Position numbers and translations under genes: made by a program. A stretch of 64,000 nucleotides of DNA from Hibiscus mutabilis. Its lineage: Eukaryota; Streptophyta; Magnoliopsida; Malvales; Malvaceae. This document shows positions 51,101 to 60,853 of the stretch, piece by piece (positions within the stretch are counted from its first letter, which is position 1; every line of letters begins with the position of its first letter). The stretch spans positions 6,138,001 through 6,202,000 of the forward strand of contig CM033741.1 in assembly GCA_019671005.1 (NCBI GenBank). Reading direction: 5' to 3'. The notes under the pieces are model-generated. The model saw nothing but the letters and a program-made list of their open reading frames with translations, was not told where the DNA came from and ran no database searches.

Positions 51101-51694
51101 GAAATTTCCAACCGGGAATTGAAGGGTATACTTGAGAAAATTGTAAATCCCTCTAGGAATGATTGGTCATTAAGACTAGATGACGCGCTTTGGGCATATC
51201 ACACTGCATTCAAAACACCCTTAGGCATGTCCCCCTTCCGACTTGTCTATGGCAAAACATGCCATCTACCGGTGGAAATCGAACACAAGGCCTATTGGGA
51301 AATCAAGACCGTGAATATGGATTGGGAAAGTGCCGTACAAAAGTATTTGTTGGACCTCAACGAGATAGAAGAATTTCGTGCACTCGCCTATAACAATGTA
51401 CGAATCTACAAGGAGAAAACAAAGCAATGGCATGACAAGAAACTATTGTCGCGACAATTCACGCCAGGGCAACTAGTTCTCTTATTCAATTCTCGGCTAA
51501 AACTTTTCCTGAGAAAACTGAAATCAAGATGGTCGGGACCATTCAAAGTTGTCAAACCATTCTCTCATGGTGCCGTAATAATCAAGTCCATCACTGACGA
51601 ACATGAATTCAAAGTTAACGAAAAAAGATTGAAGCACTACAACGGTGCCCATGTGGAACGTAACAAAGAAGTGGTAACTTTAGGAGATGCATGA
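48134..51694 (+). pseudogene. Degenerate pol of element C (RT, RNase H, integrase)
   Basis: One frame throughout, broken by stops at 49070 (TGA, Trp expected), 49772 (TGA), 50015 (TAA, Gln expected), 50936 (TGA) and 51083 (TAA, Gln expected); those that can be judged fit C-to-T or G-to-A changes. RT has CMDYRKLNKA and FMDDFSVFG (active site kept). RNase H has CDTNGFAVGA and HTDHSAIKYL. Integrase has an HHCC finger (about 50600-50740), GINFVGPF (first catalytic Asp is Asn), ISDEGKHF, and TEISNRELK. Between RNase H and integrase lies an in-frame peptide repeat (50025-50400). It ends at 51694. Confidence 0.9.
50025..50400 (+). repeat. In-frame 18/24-bp coding repeat between RNase H and integrase
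   Basis: Units alternate between 18 nt (GCCTCGGCAACCCTCGAC, peptide ASATLD) and 24 nt (peptides such as ASATMDAH or ASAALDAH). About 15 units in frame with pol. In ordinary Athila pol, the residues before it (AFPDE) and after it (PWYADLVN) lie close together. The stretch therefore looks like a lineage-specific expansion. Confidence 0.88.
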
Positions 51695-53071
51695 GCATGC
51701 TCTCCTTTCAATATTTTATTTTTATTTTTATTTTTAGGAGATATTTTATTTTTCTTCATTATCTTTAGTTTCTAGGTTTTCTTTGTTTTCTTTTCCACAA
51801 CAAGACTCACAACACCATGCTAAGGAAATTCTCTACCGACTACTTGCCACGTCAACTGCAACAGAGGATGCCCCAGCAACCAACCCTGAAGATGCCACGG
51901 CAACTAAAGCTAAAGACGTCCCGGCAACCATTGCAAAAGCCAAAGGTAAATCACCTATGCCCGAATCAACTCGTACGGAATCATTGTCTGATTTTTCAGA
52001 TTAGGACGAATCCTCCATTGCACCAACAAAGTCCGCACCAATTGAATCCTCCTAGCGAAAAACCAATGACATTGATGAAGAGGACGATGAGGACAATCCC
52101 GTACGAGGATTGATTCAACCATCGACAACAAGGAAACAACCATTGCATTCAAGCAAGAGAATCAAGACACTGACCAAAAGGAAACTAATCATCCACGACG
52201 ACGAACTCTCGAAGTAAGTCCTCGTTTGCATTTTATATTTCTTTATCTTTAATGCATGCATTGAAGACAATGCCTCACTCGAGTTTGGGGGGATCGTTAG
52301 TAGTTAGTTACCATGTTTAGTTGCATTCATCTTAAGTATCACATTTAGGATACATAAATTGCTTGCCATGCATTTAGTTGGAACAAGAATTGCCTAGATT
52401 TAATGAATATCCGATGACGACTTTGCCAATGCACTTAATTGATAGAATTTTTATTCTAGGATAACCATGGAAAAACTTAGAATTTTACTATGATGCTAAA
52501 TTTGATGAAACACTGTTGTGGTTTGATTGATTTAAGGAATTCTAGTGAACTTAGGTTGATAATTAAAAAATTGGGGGATTAGAGTAAAAATTGGATGAAT
52601 GCTAGAGGTGCCCGAAATTGGCTCTAGCATGTGCTAAAAAAATTGATCGCTAGAGGTGCCCGAAACCGGCCCTAGTATGTGCTAAAATTGATCGCTAGAG
52701 GTGTCCGAAACCGGCTCTAGTCGAATAAATTAATTAACTTAAGAAAACTAAAAACAAAACACTAGAGGTGCCCGAAACTGGATCTGGTTAAAACATGTTA
52801 AAAGAACCCAATGAAGTAATTTGAAAACCTCTTGTTTGCATAGAATCTGAAAAATTAACCTGCACACAACTCCGCACACACTCACAAGCATTATAGTTTG
52901 ATTCCGAGTAACTCCTAAGTTTTCCGAAAAATGAAAAGCCAATCATACTTTGTGCCCCGGTTCTGAGAATTGAAATCAAGTTCAAAGCTAAGTTTGTGAA
53001 AATTGAAGTCTTGGCAGGTAATTAATAGTTTGCATTGCTTGAGGACAAGCAATAGTTCGAGTTTGAGGGTG
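51695..53071 (+). other. 3' non-coding region of element C
   Basis: No intact env-like ORF. 51783-52010 retains a low-complexity ORF rich in Ala/Thr/Lys with the same GGCAAC words. 52601-52790 holds four hairpin-like units. A GAGTTTGAGGGTG tract (53059-53071) precedes the 3' LTR and is the likely polypurine tract. Confidence 0.6.
52601..52790 (+). repeat. Four-unit stem-loop repeat near the end of element C
   Basis: Units begin at 52601, 52649, 52693 and 52760 and share CTAGAGGTGCCCGAAAC. The first and third close a stem (CTAGAG ... CTCTAG) around the shared loop; the second is CTAGAG ... CCCTAG and the fourth is degraded. Spacing 44-67 bp. Confidence 0.8.
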
Positions 53072-54596
53072 TGATAAGTGTTCAAAAGTACTATTTTTCT
53101 TACCTTTTTTACTCATATTATTGTTAGACTTAGGCTCATATTAGTTATATAATTAGTCATTCATGCATTAATCCATGTTTCCTTCCATCGTTTAGCTTGA
53201 TTGTATAATTTGGTTGTTTTTGTGGGAAAAGATGCTGCTTTGGTGTGTTTTGTGTGTATGTGCAGAATCACTTGCCAAAACAAGGCTAGAGCTAGTTGCC
53301 AGGGCCATGCATGAAGGAGATGCCGAGCTAGTTGCCAGGGCAATGCATGAAGGAGACGCCGAGCCAGTTGCCAGGGCAATTGTCGACAAAGAATAAGGTG
53401 ATATGGTAGTCAAAATTGATGACTAGACAAGCCCAAGATGACGTGGAGCAAAGCTAAATCCCAAAGGAGTTTGATTTCCATGAAGAGGTTAAAGAAGAAT
53501 TAAATTCCAAGAAGATATGAGAAGTTCTAGAAGGAATATAATTATAATAAAAAATTATATTCTTTAAAGATAATTTAATTCCAACTTAACTTCCTCCTCA
53601 AAGAAGGACTTTGACCTAGCCCTATAAATAGATCACCAAGCCGTCAACTCCAAAAGGGAGAAAGTAAAGAGAATTTTCGACAAGTTTCAAGGGGAGATCT
53701 CGACAAGAAGGCTTCATCCATCCTTCATCTTTTTCTTTCTTGTTCAATTAGGTTCATGCTAGGAATTCTTTATCTTGTGTTTCTTTGGAACCTATCCATG
53801 AACTAAATCTATTTGGCTAAGGTTATTGTGTCTTGTGGTTGTGAGAAACAATTGGGTTTTGTTTAGGTAATAAGAGTTTGCACTTTTCTATTCAAGGTTT
53901 ATTCATTCTTGGTTCTTATTCTTGTTTGCGAGTGAATTGGGAGAGAATCTCGTAACTTCATCTATTTATCTAATATCGGGAGAGTTAGATTCAAGAAACG
54001 AATGAATATGATCTTTATTCAATCTATTGATGGTGAAGATTAATCCGGCTTAGGAATAAGTTAAGGATTTCAACGGCTAAGAAGAGCGCAAGATTGGTTG
54101 TTGTTCACCCTTGATTCACGCAGGGATGTATCATCAAGGCATGCACAAGTAGCTAGAGTTTCGACTTAGGGATAAGAAGAAACCATTGAAGAACGTTCTG
54201 CCGAACCTTGAAGTTGCTGCCCAGACGCCCAAGTAGTTGCCCAGCTAGTCGCCCAGGCAACGATTAGTTGCCAAGGCAACCTCGTTATGCAAGTTGCCAC
54301 GACAACTGAGTTGCCCTTGCACTCTTTTACCAAGAAGATCCAATTGGCTATCATACCTCAACTCACGATAACCTGGCATATCTCTCTCATTTGATCTCAT
54401 CTATTCTTTTACTTTATTGTTTTCTAGTTTAGTTATTAGTTAAACTCCTATAATCTTCTATTTGTGTTTTTACTTTTTATAGTGCAAGAGATTAGATTCT
54501 TGAAGTGGCACCAATCCCTGTGGAGACGATATCTTTTATACTATAACTTGCGATGTGTATACTTGCACAATTGTGTAGCACTTGTTACGTGCAACA
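53072..54596 (+). repeat. 3' LTR of element C (1525 bp)
   Basis: Starts TGATAAGTGTTC, ends GTGCAACA. Differs from the 5' LTR by scattered single bases and small indels only, so the insertion is fairly recent. Confidence 0.93.
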
Positions 54597-54601
54597 TCAA
54601 C

Positions 54602-55332
54602 CGCGGTGGCCTTGCTTCACTCAGCCGGTAGGCTTTCTAATCTATCCCTCTTTTATTTTTTTTGATTCGAAGCAAAAGGAAAAAAAAAAAGATGATTTTC
54701 AAAAGCAAAGGAGAAATTCTTACCCTTAAGCCTCTTGTATTGATTTCAAAGCTATTACAAAATTTTTTTCCTTACAGATTTCTGTTCATTTTTTTAACTG
54801 AAAACCCCTATAAATCTCTCTCTGGATTTTTTTAGATCCCCATCGATTTCTCTCTCTTTTTTTCCGAATATCATCCCCCTTTTTCTACAGATTTTCAGGG
54901 TTTATATCACCCAAAATTACAAACTGACAACTTTATATTTTATTGCTCCAGATCTCTGATGGCAGCCGGATTTTAGGGGATATGGGTATGGTGGTTGATT
55001 TGGCAGGGGTATGGGTGAAGGTATGGCTTGACAGATTTGGTTTAGGGTTGTTGAGTATGAGTTTAATTAATTCTAGGATGGTAAATTTAAGGATTTTAGG
55101 GATTGAATTTAGGGGTAATTTGGGGTTTCGATTGTTTGAGATTTGGTGGTCACCGGAGATGTGGCGGCAGCAGTAGGCGGCGGTAGCTGGGTTCATCTTT
55201 AGGGTTAGTGCTTTTTTGTTTTAGGGTTTTTTTTGTTCCAGGTCGGGTTAAAGTTTGGATCTAGGTCGGGTCTATTTATAAACAGGTTTTCAGGTCTGGT
55301 TGGGTCACTCGGGCTCAAAACGGGTTATGACA
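54602..55332 (-). repeat. Left LTR of element D, second part
   Basis: Continues the LTR after element C (CGCGGTGGCCTTGCTTCACTC) and ends TTATGACA at 55332, matching 60081-60827. Small ORFs in it also occur in the right LTR and are not genes. Confidence 0.9.
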
Positions 55333-55350
55333 GTTGCCCCTTTTTGCTCA
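55333..55350 (-). promoter_or_regulatory. Polypurine tract of element D
   Basis: On the minus strand GAGCAAAAAGGGGCAAC abuts the LTR start TGTCATAACCCG. This fixes the sense strand of D. Confidence 0.75.
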
Positions 55351-55610
55351 TTGTTGTGTAACAACAATAGAGCAAAGACTAAGAATGACCCGTTTTGGTC
55401 CAGTCCGGCTAGGCTTCTCCTCTTGACGTACGTCTTCGTTCTTCTGTAGATCTTCTTTCTCTTTGATGCAGGTCTTCCTTCATGTCTTGGTTGATCTACC
55501 TTGTCACTCTTGGGAAGCAAAATCTTCAAAATAGGGGGTTGTATGTTGGGGAAGCAAAATGAGTCCAACTTGCTACATTATTGATAATGAGCTAATATCT
55601 AAAGAAAACT

Positions 55611-57290
55611 TGACCCAGTTGCAACACCGACGAAGAGGCAGGGTCTGCAAAATTTGATCCAGCTGCAACACTGACGAAGCAGCAGGATCGGTGGATGAAA
55701 ATTCCAATGTCTGATCCAGCTACAACTCTGACGAAGAGACAATATTAGAAAATTGAAAACTTCTTCTTCTTCCTTTTTCTTTTTCTTTTTCTTCTTCTTT
55801 CTTTTTTTTCTTTTTCTTTTTTGGCTTTTGCTCTTTTTTTCTTTTTTTTCTTTTTTTTTTCTTTTTCTTATCTTTTCTTTTCTTTTCTTTTCTTCTCTTT
55901 TATTTTTATTTTTAGATACAACATTGATAAAACTTGAAAGTTGGTAAATTTTGACCAAGCTACAACATCGACGAAGAGGCATGGTCTAAAGTTAGTAATA
56001 TTGATCAAGCTACAACACCGACGAAGAGGCGAGATCAAGAGTTAGTGGATTTGGTCTATCTACAACACCGACGAAGAGGCAAGACCGAAAGTTAGTAAAA
56101 TAGGTTCAGCTACAACACTGACGAAGAGGCAGAACCGAAAGTTAGATTTGACCAAGCTACAACACCGACGAAGAGGCAAGATCTAAAGATCTGATCCAGC
56201 TACAACTTTGACGAAGAGGTAGGATCAGAGAATTGAAAGCTCATTTTGATTTTTTTCTCTTTTTTTTGAATTTCATTTTTGCTTTTTTCATTTTTTTTCT
56301 CTTTTCTTGCTTTTTTCTTTATTTTGATAAAATTTGAAAATTAGTAAATTTTGACCAAGCTACAACACCGACGAAGAGTCATGGTCTAAAGTTAGTAATG
56401 TTGATCCAGCTACGACACCGGCGAAGAGGCAGGATCAAGAGTTAGTGAATTTGGTCTAGCTACAACACCGACGAAGAGGCAAGACCGGAAGTTAGTGAAT
56501 TTGGTTCAGCTACAACACCGACAAGGAGGCAAAACCGGAAGTTAAATTTGACAAGCTACAACACCGACGAAGAGACAAGGTCTGAAAATTTGATCCAGCT
56601 ACGACACTGACGAAGAGGCAGGATCGGATAGTTGATTTCTTTTTTTTCGATCAAGCTACAACTCTGACGAAGAGGCATGATCAGACTTTGGCAAATTTGG
56701 TTCAGCTGCAACACCAACGAAGAGGCAGAACCTTAAATTTATAAAGTTGGATCTATCCACACCATCAACAGAGGGGTAAGATCGGATTTCAGCAACACAA
56801 ATCTTACTATACCATAAACGGGGGAGCAAGATCGGCAAATGATAACAACTTGATTTTTATTTTGATTTGATTTTTTCTTTTTTGGATTTTTTTGGATTCT
56901 TTGATTTTTTTCCTTTTTTCTTCTTTTTTTTCTTCTTGATTTTTTGATTGATTTTTTTCTCTTTTTTTATTTTTTTCTTCTTCTTTTTTATTTTTATTTT
57001 TATTTTTATTTTTTGATTTTTTTGAAAGTAAAAGAGCAAATTCCAATGAAAAGTTTGGTATAGCTGCAACACTGTCGAAGAGGCAAAACCTGGGTAAGAT
57101 TTGATCTGCTACACCACTGACGGAGGCAAGATCTAGATAGGTTTGATCTGCTACACCACTGACGGAGAGACTAGATCAGCAGAATATGGGATCCATTACA
57201 CCACCGATGGAGAGATAGGATCTGGATGGAAAATTTGATCTGCAACACCACCGACGGAGGCAAGATCTTCATTAAGTTGGCGTACCACCA
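55611..57290 (-). repeat. Array of ~20 covarying stem-loop units in element D
   Basis: Each unit has the core AGCTACAACACCGACGAAGAG, flanked by arms that are reverse complements of each other but differ between units. Examples: GACCC/GGGTC (55611), GATCC/GGATC (55655, 56193, 56403), GACCA/TGGTC (55953, 56353), GGTCT/AGACC (56053, 56453), GGTTC/GAACC (56103, 56699), GATCA/TGATC (56649), GATCT/AGATC (56750, and several at 57100-57290). A GC:GC pair inside the arms is mostly kept. Arm changes are compensatory. A few units are degraded (55712, 56149, 56503). The array lies next to the 3' LTR in element sense, where Tat-type elements often carry tandem repeats. No protein reading was accepted. Confidence 0.88.
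55755..55915 (-). repeat. Long polypurine tract (minus strand) in element D
   Basis: Almost pure C/T on the plus strand, so G/A on the element's sense strand. Similar tracts lie at 56240-56325 and 56865-57025, between blocks of hairpin units. The K/E-rich and F/L-rich ORFs over them are artefacts of composition. Confidence 0.85.
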
Positions 57291-58643
57291 CTGACGGAGG
57301 CATGATTTGCAAGATTTGGATGGAAAATTTGCTCTGCTTCTGTCGGCAGAGGGTAAGATCTGGAATGAGTTATTTCTTTTGGAAAAAGTGAGAATCTGGA
57401 AGATGTTGGCTTCCACCACACTATTGTCGGAGGAATGAAATCCTGAAAAGGAGAAAAAATATTTTTAGTAAATTGTTCACAAAATTTGTCACTGGTACCC
57501 TTTATTTAGATGTTTCAGCATCTTCTTTGTGTTTGTCCTCCTCCAAGACTAAGGTTGGTCGTCATGCCGTTGCCCCTATGTTGAAGATGTTCGGTTTCTT
57601 CTTTGAACCTGTTTGCATGTACAAGCAAAAATGCATGAATTTTGTGCCTAAATGCATGTGTCTATCCTAAATGCATGGTGATTTTGGTGTATGCACTTAA
57701 TCTAATTGTATGACGTATGCAAAAATGATTCCATGCAAGATAAATGCAACTACATGCATGAATGTGACATGATTTTTCGATCCTCAAAAGGATGCCACTG
57801 ACTCCTCACTGGTCCCGTCAGGATCTTGGTTTTTTCATGCGGCAGTGCCCCGACTTTGTCCTGCTTCTTGTTCTGTAGGGGTGTTGAATTGACTGGTCTT
57901 TTATCTTTCCCAATATTGCTGCCACAAGGCATCCCGAGGATCAGTTTTATTATTCTGAAAATGAATGCATGCAAAATGTGTCCTAAATTGATGCAATGCA
58001 AAATTAAGATTGTAATGATGTTGTGCAATGATGCAGATGAAATCAATGCAATGAGAATAAAATAAAGATGAAACGAGTTATTACCAAAACAAATGATAAA
58101 TATAACAAAAATAGAGTAATAAAAAACTGTACATAAACAAGAAATAAGGCACCAGAGCCTAAATAGGGTGACCACTAATCGGGCAGAGTTTCACATGGCT
58201 CTAAAGGGTTGGCTCCTACGGCTTACTATATGCAGTTTTGGTGCTAAGAGGTACCCGAATTGTCCTTGTTGTCCTCTACAAAGAGTAGCAAGGCCCCCGG
58301 TCATCACCCATTATAGGATCCTTTCAACCGGGTTCAATTTAGGGGGACCCATTCGCTTATGCCTGCACGAAGGAACGATATCCTTACGAAAGCATAAGGT
58401 ACTCGAGCCCCGAAGGTACTTGCTAGGCCTACACGGAGGAACGATATCCTCACGAAAGCATTAGCGTTTTCCCCCCACTTAATAAGGAGGGGTTTATATG
58501 CCAAATTTTAAATGCGTTAAAATAATTATAACTAAATGTTACTTTAATAGTCACTTTAATCCGGAACTTCTAATATTACTAAAGCGGTAATTATTTGAAC
58601 AAGCTTGACTCTCTTTTTTGTTTTTTAAAAAACAAATAAGTTT
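57291..58643 (-). other. 5' internal region of element D, non-coding
   Basis: Between the hairpin array and the PBS. No gag or pol motif. Two direct copies of GGAACGATATCCTYACGAAA occur at 58372 and 58438. It probably contains the leader and packaging region; this is inference from position. Confidence 0.5.
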
Positions 58644-58662
58644 GTCCCCAGCGGAGTCGCCA
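58644..58662 (-). promoter_or_regulatory. Primer binding site of element D
   Basis: On the minus strand TGGCGACTCCGCTGGGGAC starts three bases after the LTR end. This type is used by Tat/Ogre/Retand elements (arginine tRNA in the literature, from memory). Confidence 0.8.
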
Positions 58663-58664
58663 TC

Positions 58665-60827
58665 TGAACGATGTCCTTCTCGCTAAAAATGGTTTCTTTT
58701 ATTTTGTTTTACTTTATTTTGAAAATAATGTCTTCCGCGTGGGATTTTATAAAACCCATCTTTTATTTAAAAATGAAGTCGCCACCAGCCACTCAAGGTG
58801 GACCGGACACCTTAAAAACTAGAGATTTCAAAATGTTGTGTTCGGGAGTCGGTTACGGATGGGGAATGATTAGCACCCCCACACCGCCCAAAATTGGTAC
58901 TTTAATAATTATCGCTTTATTAATATTAAATTTTTCGGATTAAAGTGACAATTAAATTAAAATTTGGTTATAAGTGCGAGTAGATTTTAAAGGCCCTATT
59001 ATTCGAGAGTAAACGTCCAACTACTATCACTACGCCTGATATTGGCCCCGTTTACGCTCGGATAAAAGGGCACCGCATTGACAATTAATATATCTCGATA
59101 TGCGATCTTTAAAAATGACAAACATAAATACAATGTGATAAACATAGAAATACTAACATAATAAAAAACTAATCTACCATAAATAAAATACTACTCTAGC
59201 ATTCATACACAGCATAATAACATGTACAAACAACGATATAAATATACATAAAAAGGGAATGCATGAACAAAAATAACATGATATATCATAATAATAAACA
59301 GAATATAAATACAACATGCAAAAATAAATACTACAAATTGATATCTAACATGTGACATAATTTATATGCATGCATAAAAAACATATCATGATATTAATAT
59401 GTACAAAATAAATTATAATATAATATGTTCATATGATAATAATAATAATAATAATGATAATAATAATAAAAAGAACAATGCTAATGTGAATGCATGGATC
59501 ATATTAAAATGCATGGAACAATATAAAATATATCATGAAACTAGATGTAATTATTAAAATGCATGGGTTGAATATGTACATGACATGAAATAATATAGAC
59601 GAGGGACTAAAATGAAACAAATATAAAACATAAAGAAATAAACACAAATTAACAGAAATAACATGCTAAAATTAAATAACAAAATATAGTGACTGTATTA
59701 AAATGAAATGAAATTAAAAGCTAAAAAAACAAAAAAAGGACGAGGAAAAAAAGAAAAACAAATTATAGGGACCAAAAGCGTGATTATACACCGGACATAA
59801 ATGAAAACGGGGAAAGAAAGCAGGGACCTAGAGTGTAATTAGACCCTTAAATGACGCACAGATCCTCCCCGGGTTACCAGGTCACACGCGGGGTCGGGGC
59901 TGCACCAAACGGTGTCGTTTTTGGGAGGCGAGTTTAAATAATTAAAGGGTTTTTTAAAACAGATTGAAATAGTAAAAACCCTAAAGCATCATTCTTTTCT
60001 TCCTCTTGACTCACTACCAGAGCGGCGACCATTCACCCATCGGCTTCACGTCGGTCACTGGCCTTGCGGCCTTATGGCAACCGCGGTGGCCTTGCTTCAC
60101 TCGGCCGGTAGGCTTTCTAATCTATCCCTCTTTTATTTTTTTGATTCGAAACAAAAGGAAAAAAAACAAGATGATTTTGATTTTCAAAAGCAAATGAGAA
60201 ATTTTTACCCTTAAGCCTCTTGTATTGATTTCAAAGCTATTACAAAAAAAAAATTTCCTTACAGATTTCTGTTCGTTTTTTGAACTGAAAACCCCTCTAA
60301 ATCTCTCTCTGGATTTTTTTAGATCCCCCTTGATTTCTCTCTTTTTTTCCGAATATCAGCCCCCATTTTCTACAGATTTTCAGGGTTTATATCACCCAAA
60401 ATTACAAACTGACAACCCTATTTTTTATTGCTCCAGATCTCTGATGGCAGCCAGATTTTAGGGGATATGGGTATGGTGGTTGATTTGGCAGGGGTATGGG
60501 TGAAGGTATGGCTTGACAGATTTGGTTTAGGGTTGTTGAGTAGGAGTTTAATTAATTCTAGGATGGTAAATTTAGGGATTTCAGGGACTGAATTTAGGGG
60601 TAATTTGGGGTTTCGGTTGATTGAGATTTGGTGGTCACCGGAGATGTGGCAGCGGCAGCAGTGGGCGGCAGCAACAGCTGGGTTCATCTTTAGGGTTAGA
60701 GTTTTTTTGTTTTAGGGTTTTTTGGTTCCGTGCCAGGTCGGGTTAAAGTTTGGATCCGGGTTGGGTCTATTTATAAACGGGCTTTCGGGTCTGGTTGGAT
60801 CACCCGGGCTCAAAACGAGTTATGACA
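58665..60827 (-). repeat. Right LTR of element D (5' LTR in element sense), complete
   Basis: 2163 bp. On the plus strand it begins TGAACGATGTCC and ends GTTATGACA. Carries an (AAT)n tract at 59436-59469. It is uninterrupted and serves as the reference for the split left copy. Confidence 0.93.
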
Positions 60828-60853
60828 GATATATCAGGATGTCAAACCTATAC

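Larger units (their letters stand above)
44166..54596 (+). mobile_element. Athila-type Ty3/gypsy element (C), nested in the LTR of D
   Basis: LTRs at 44166-45696 and 53072-54596 start TGATAAGTGTTCAAAAGTAC and end GCAACA. Five-base targets flank them: GCAAC (44161-44165) and TCAAC (54597-54601), one mismatch. The uninterrupted right LTR of D reads GGCAACCGCGG at the matching point, confirming the insertion. The PBS (45703-45720) and the gag-pol layout fit Athila. 10,431 bp long. Gag-pol has many stops, so it is defective. C entered after D, since it sits inside D's LTR. Confidence 0.92.
42712..60827 (-). mobile_element. Tat/Ogre-type LTR element (D) without gag-pol, hosting a nested Athila
   Basis: On the plus strand the outer limits read TGTACCGATG and TTATGACA. 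The 5-bp target GATAT is duplicated at 42707-42711 and 60828-60832. Right LTR 58665-60827; left LTR 42712-44165 plus 54602-55332, split by element C. The PBS and PPT place its sense on the minus strand, the same as the taxilin gene. The internal region is only about 3.3 kb (55333-58664) and has no gag or pol, so it is nonautonomous. It carries repeat hairpins and long polypurine tracts in the part next to the 3' LTR. Assignment to Tat/Ogre rests on the PBS type. Confidence 0.88.

Noticed and set aside
54933..55196. ORFs repeated at 54933-55196 and 60418-60687
   Set aside because: They occur in both LTR copies of element D and have no recognised domain.
55599..55982. K/E-rich ORF on the minus strand
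   Set aside because: It reads a polypurine tract and the hairpin units; composition alone explains the open frame.
56807..57072. Lys-rich ORFs on the minus strand
   Set aside because: Same reason: a polypurine tract in a non-coding part of element D.
55611..57290. CRISPR-like array
   Set aside because: Regular repeats with variable parts, but this is plant DNA in an LTR element, and the variable parts are paired arms, not unique spacers.
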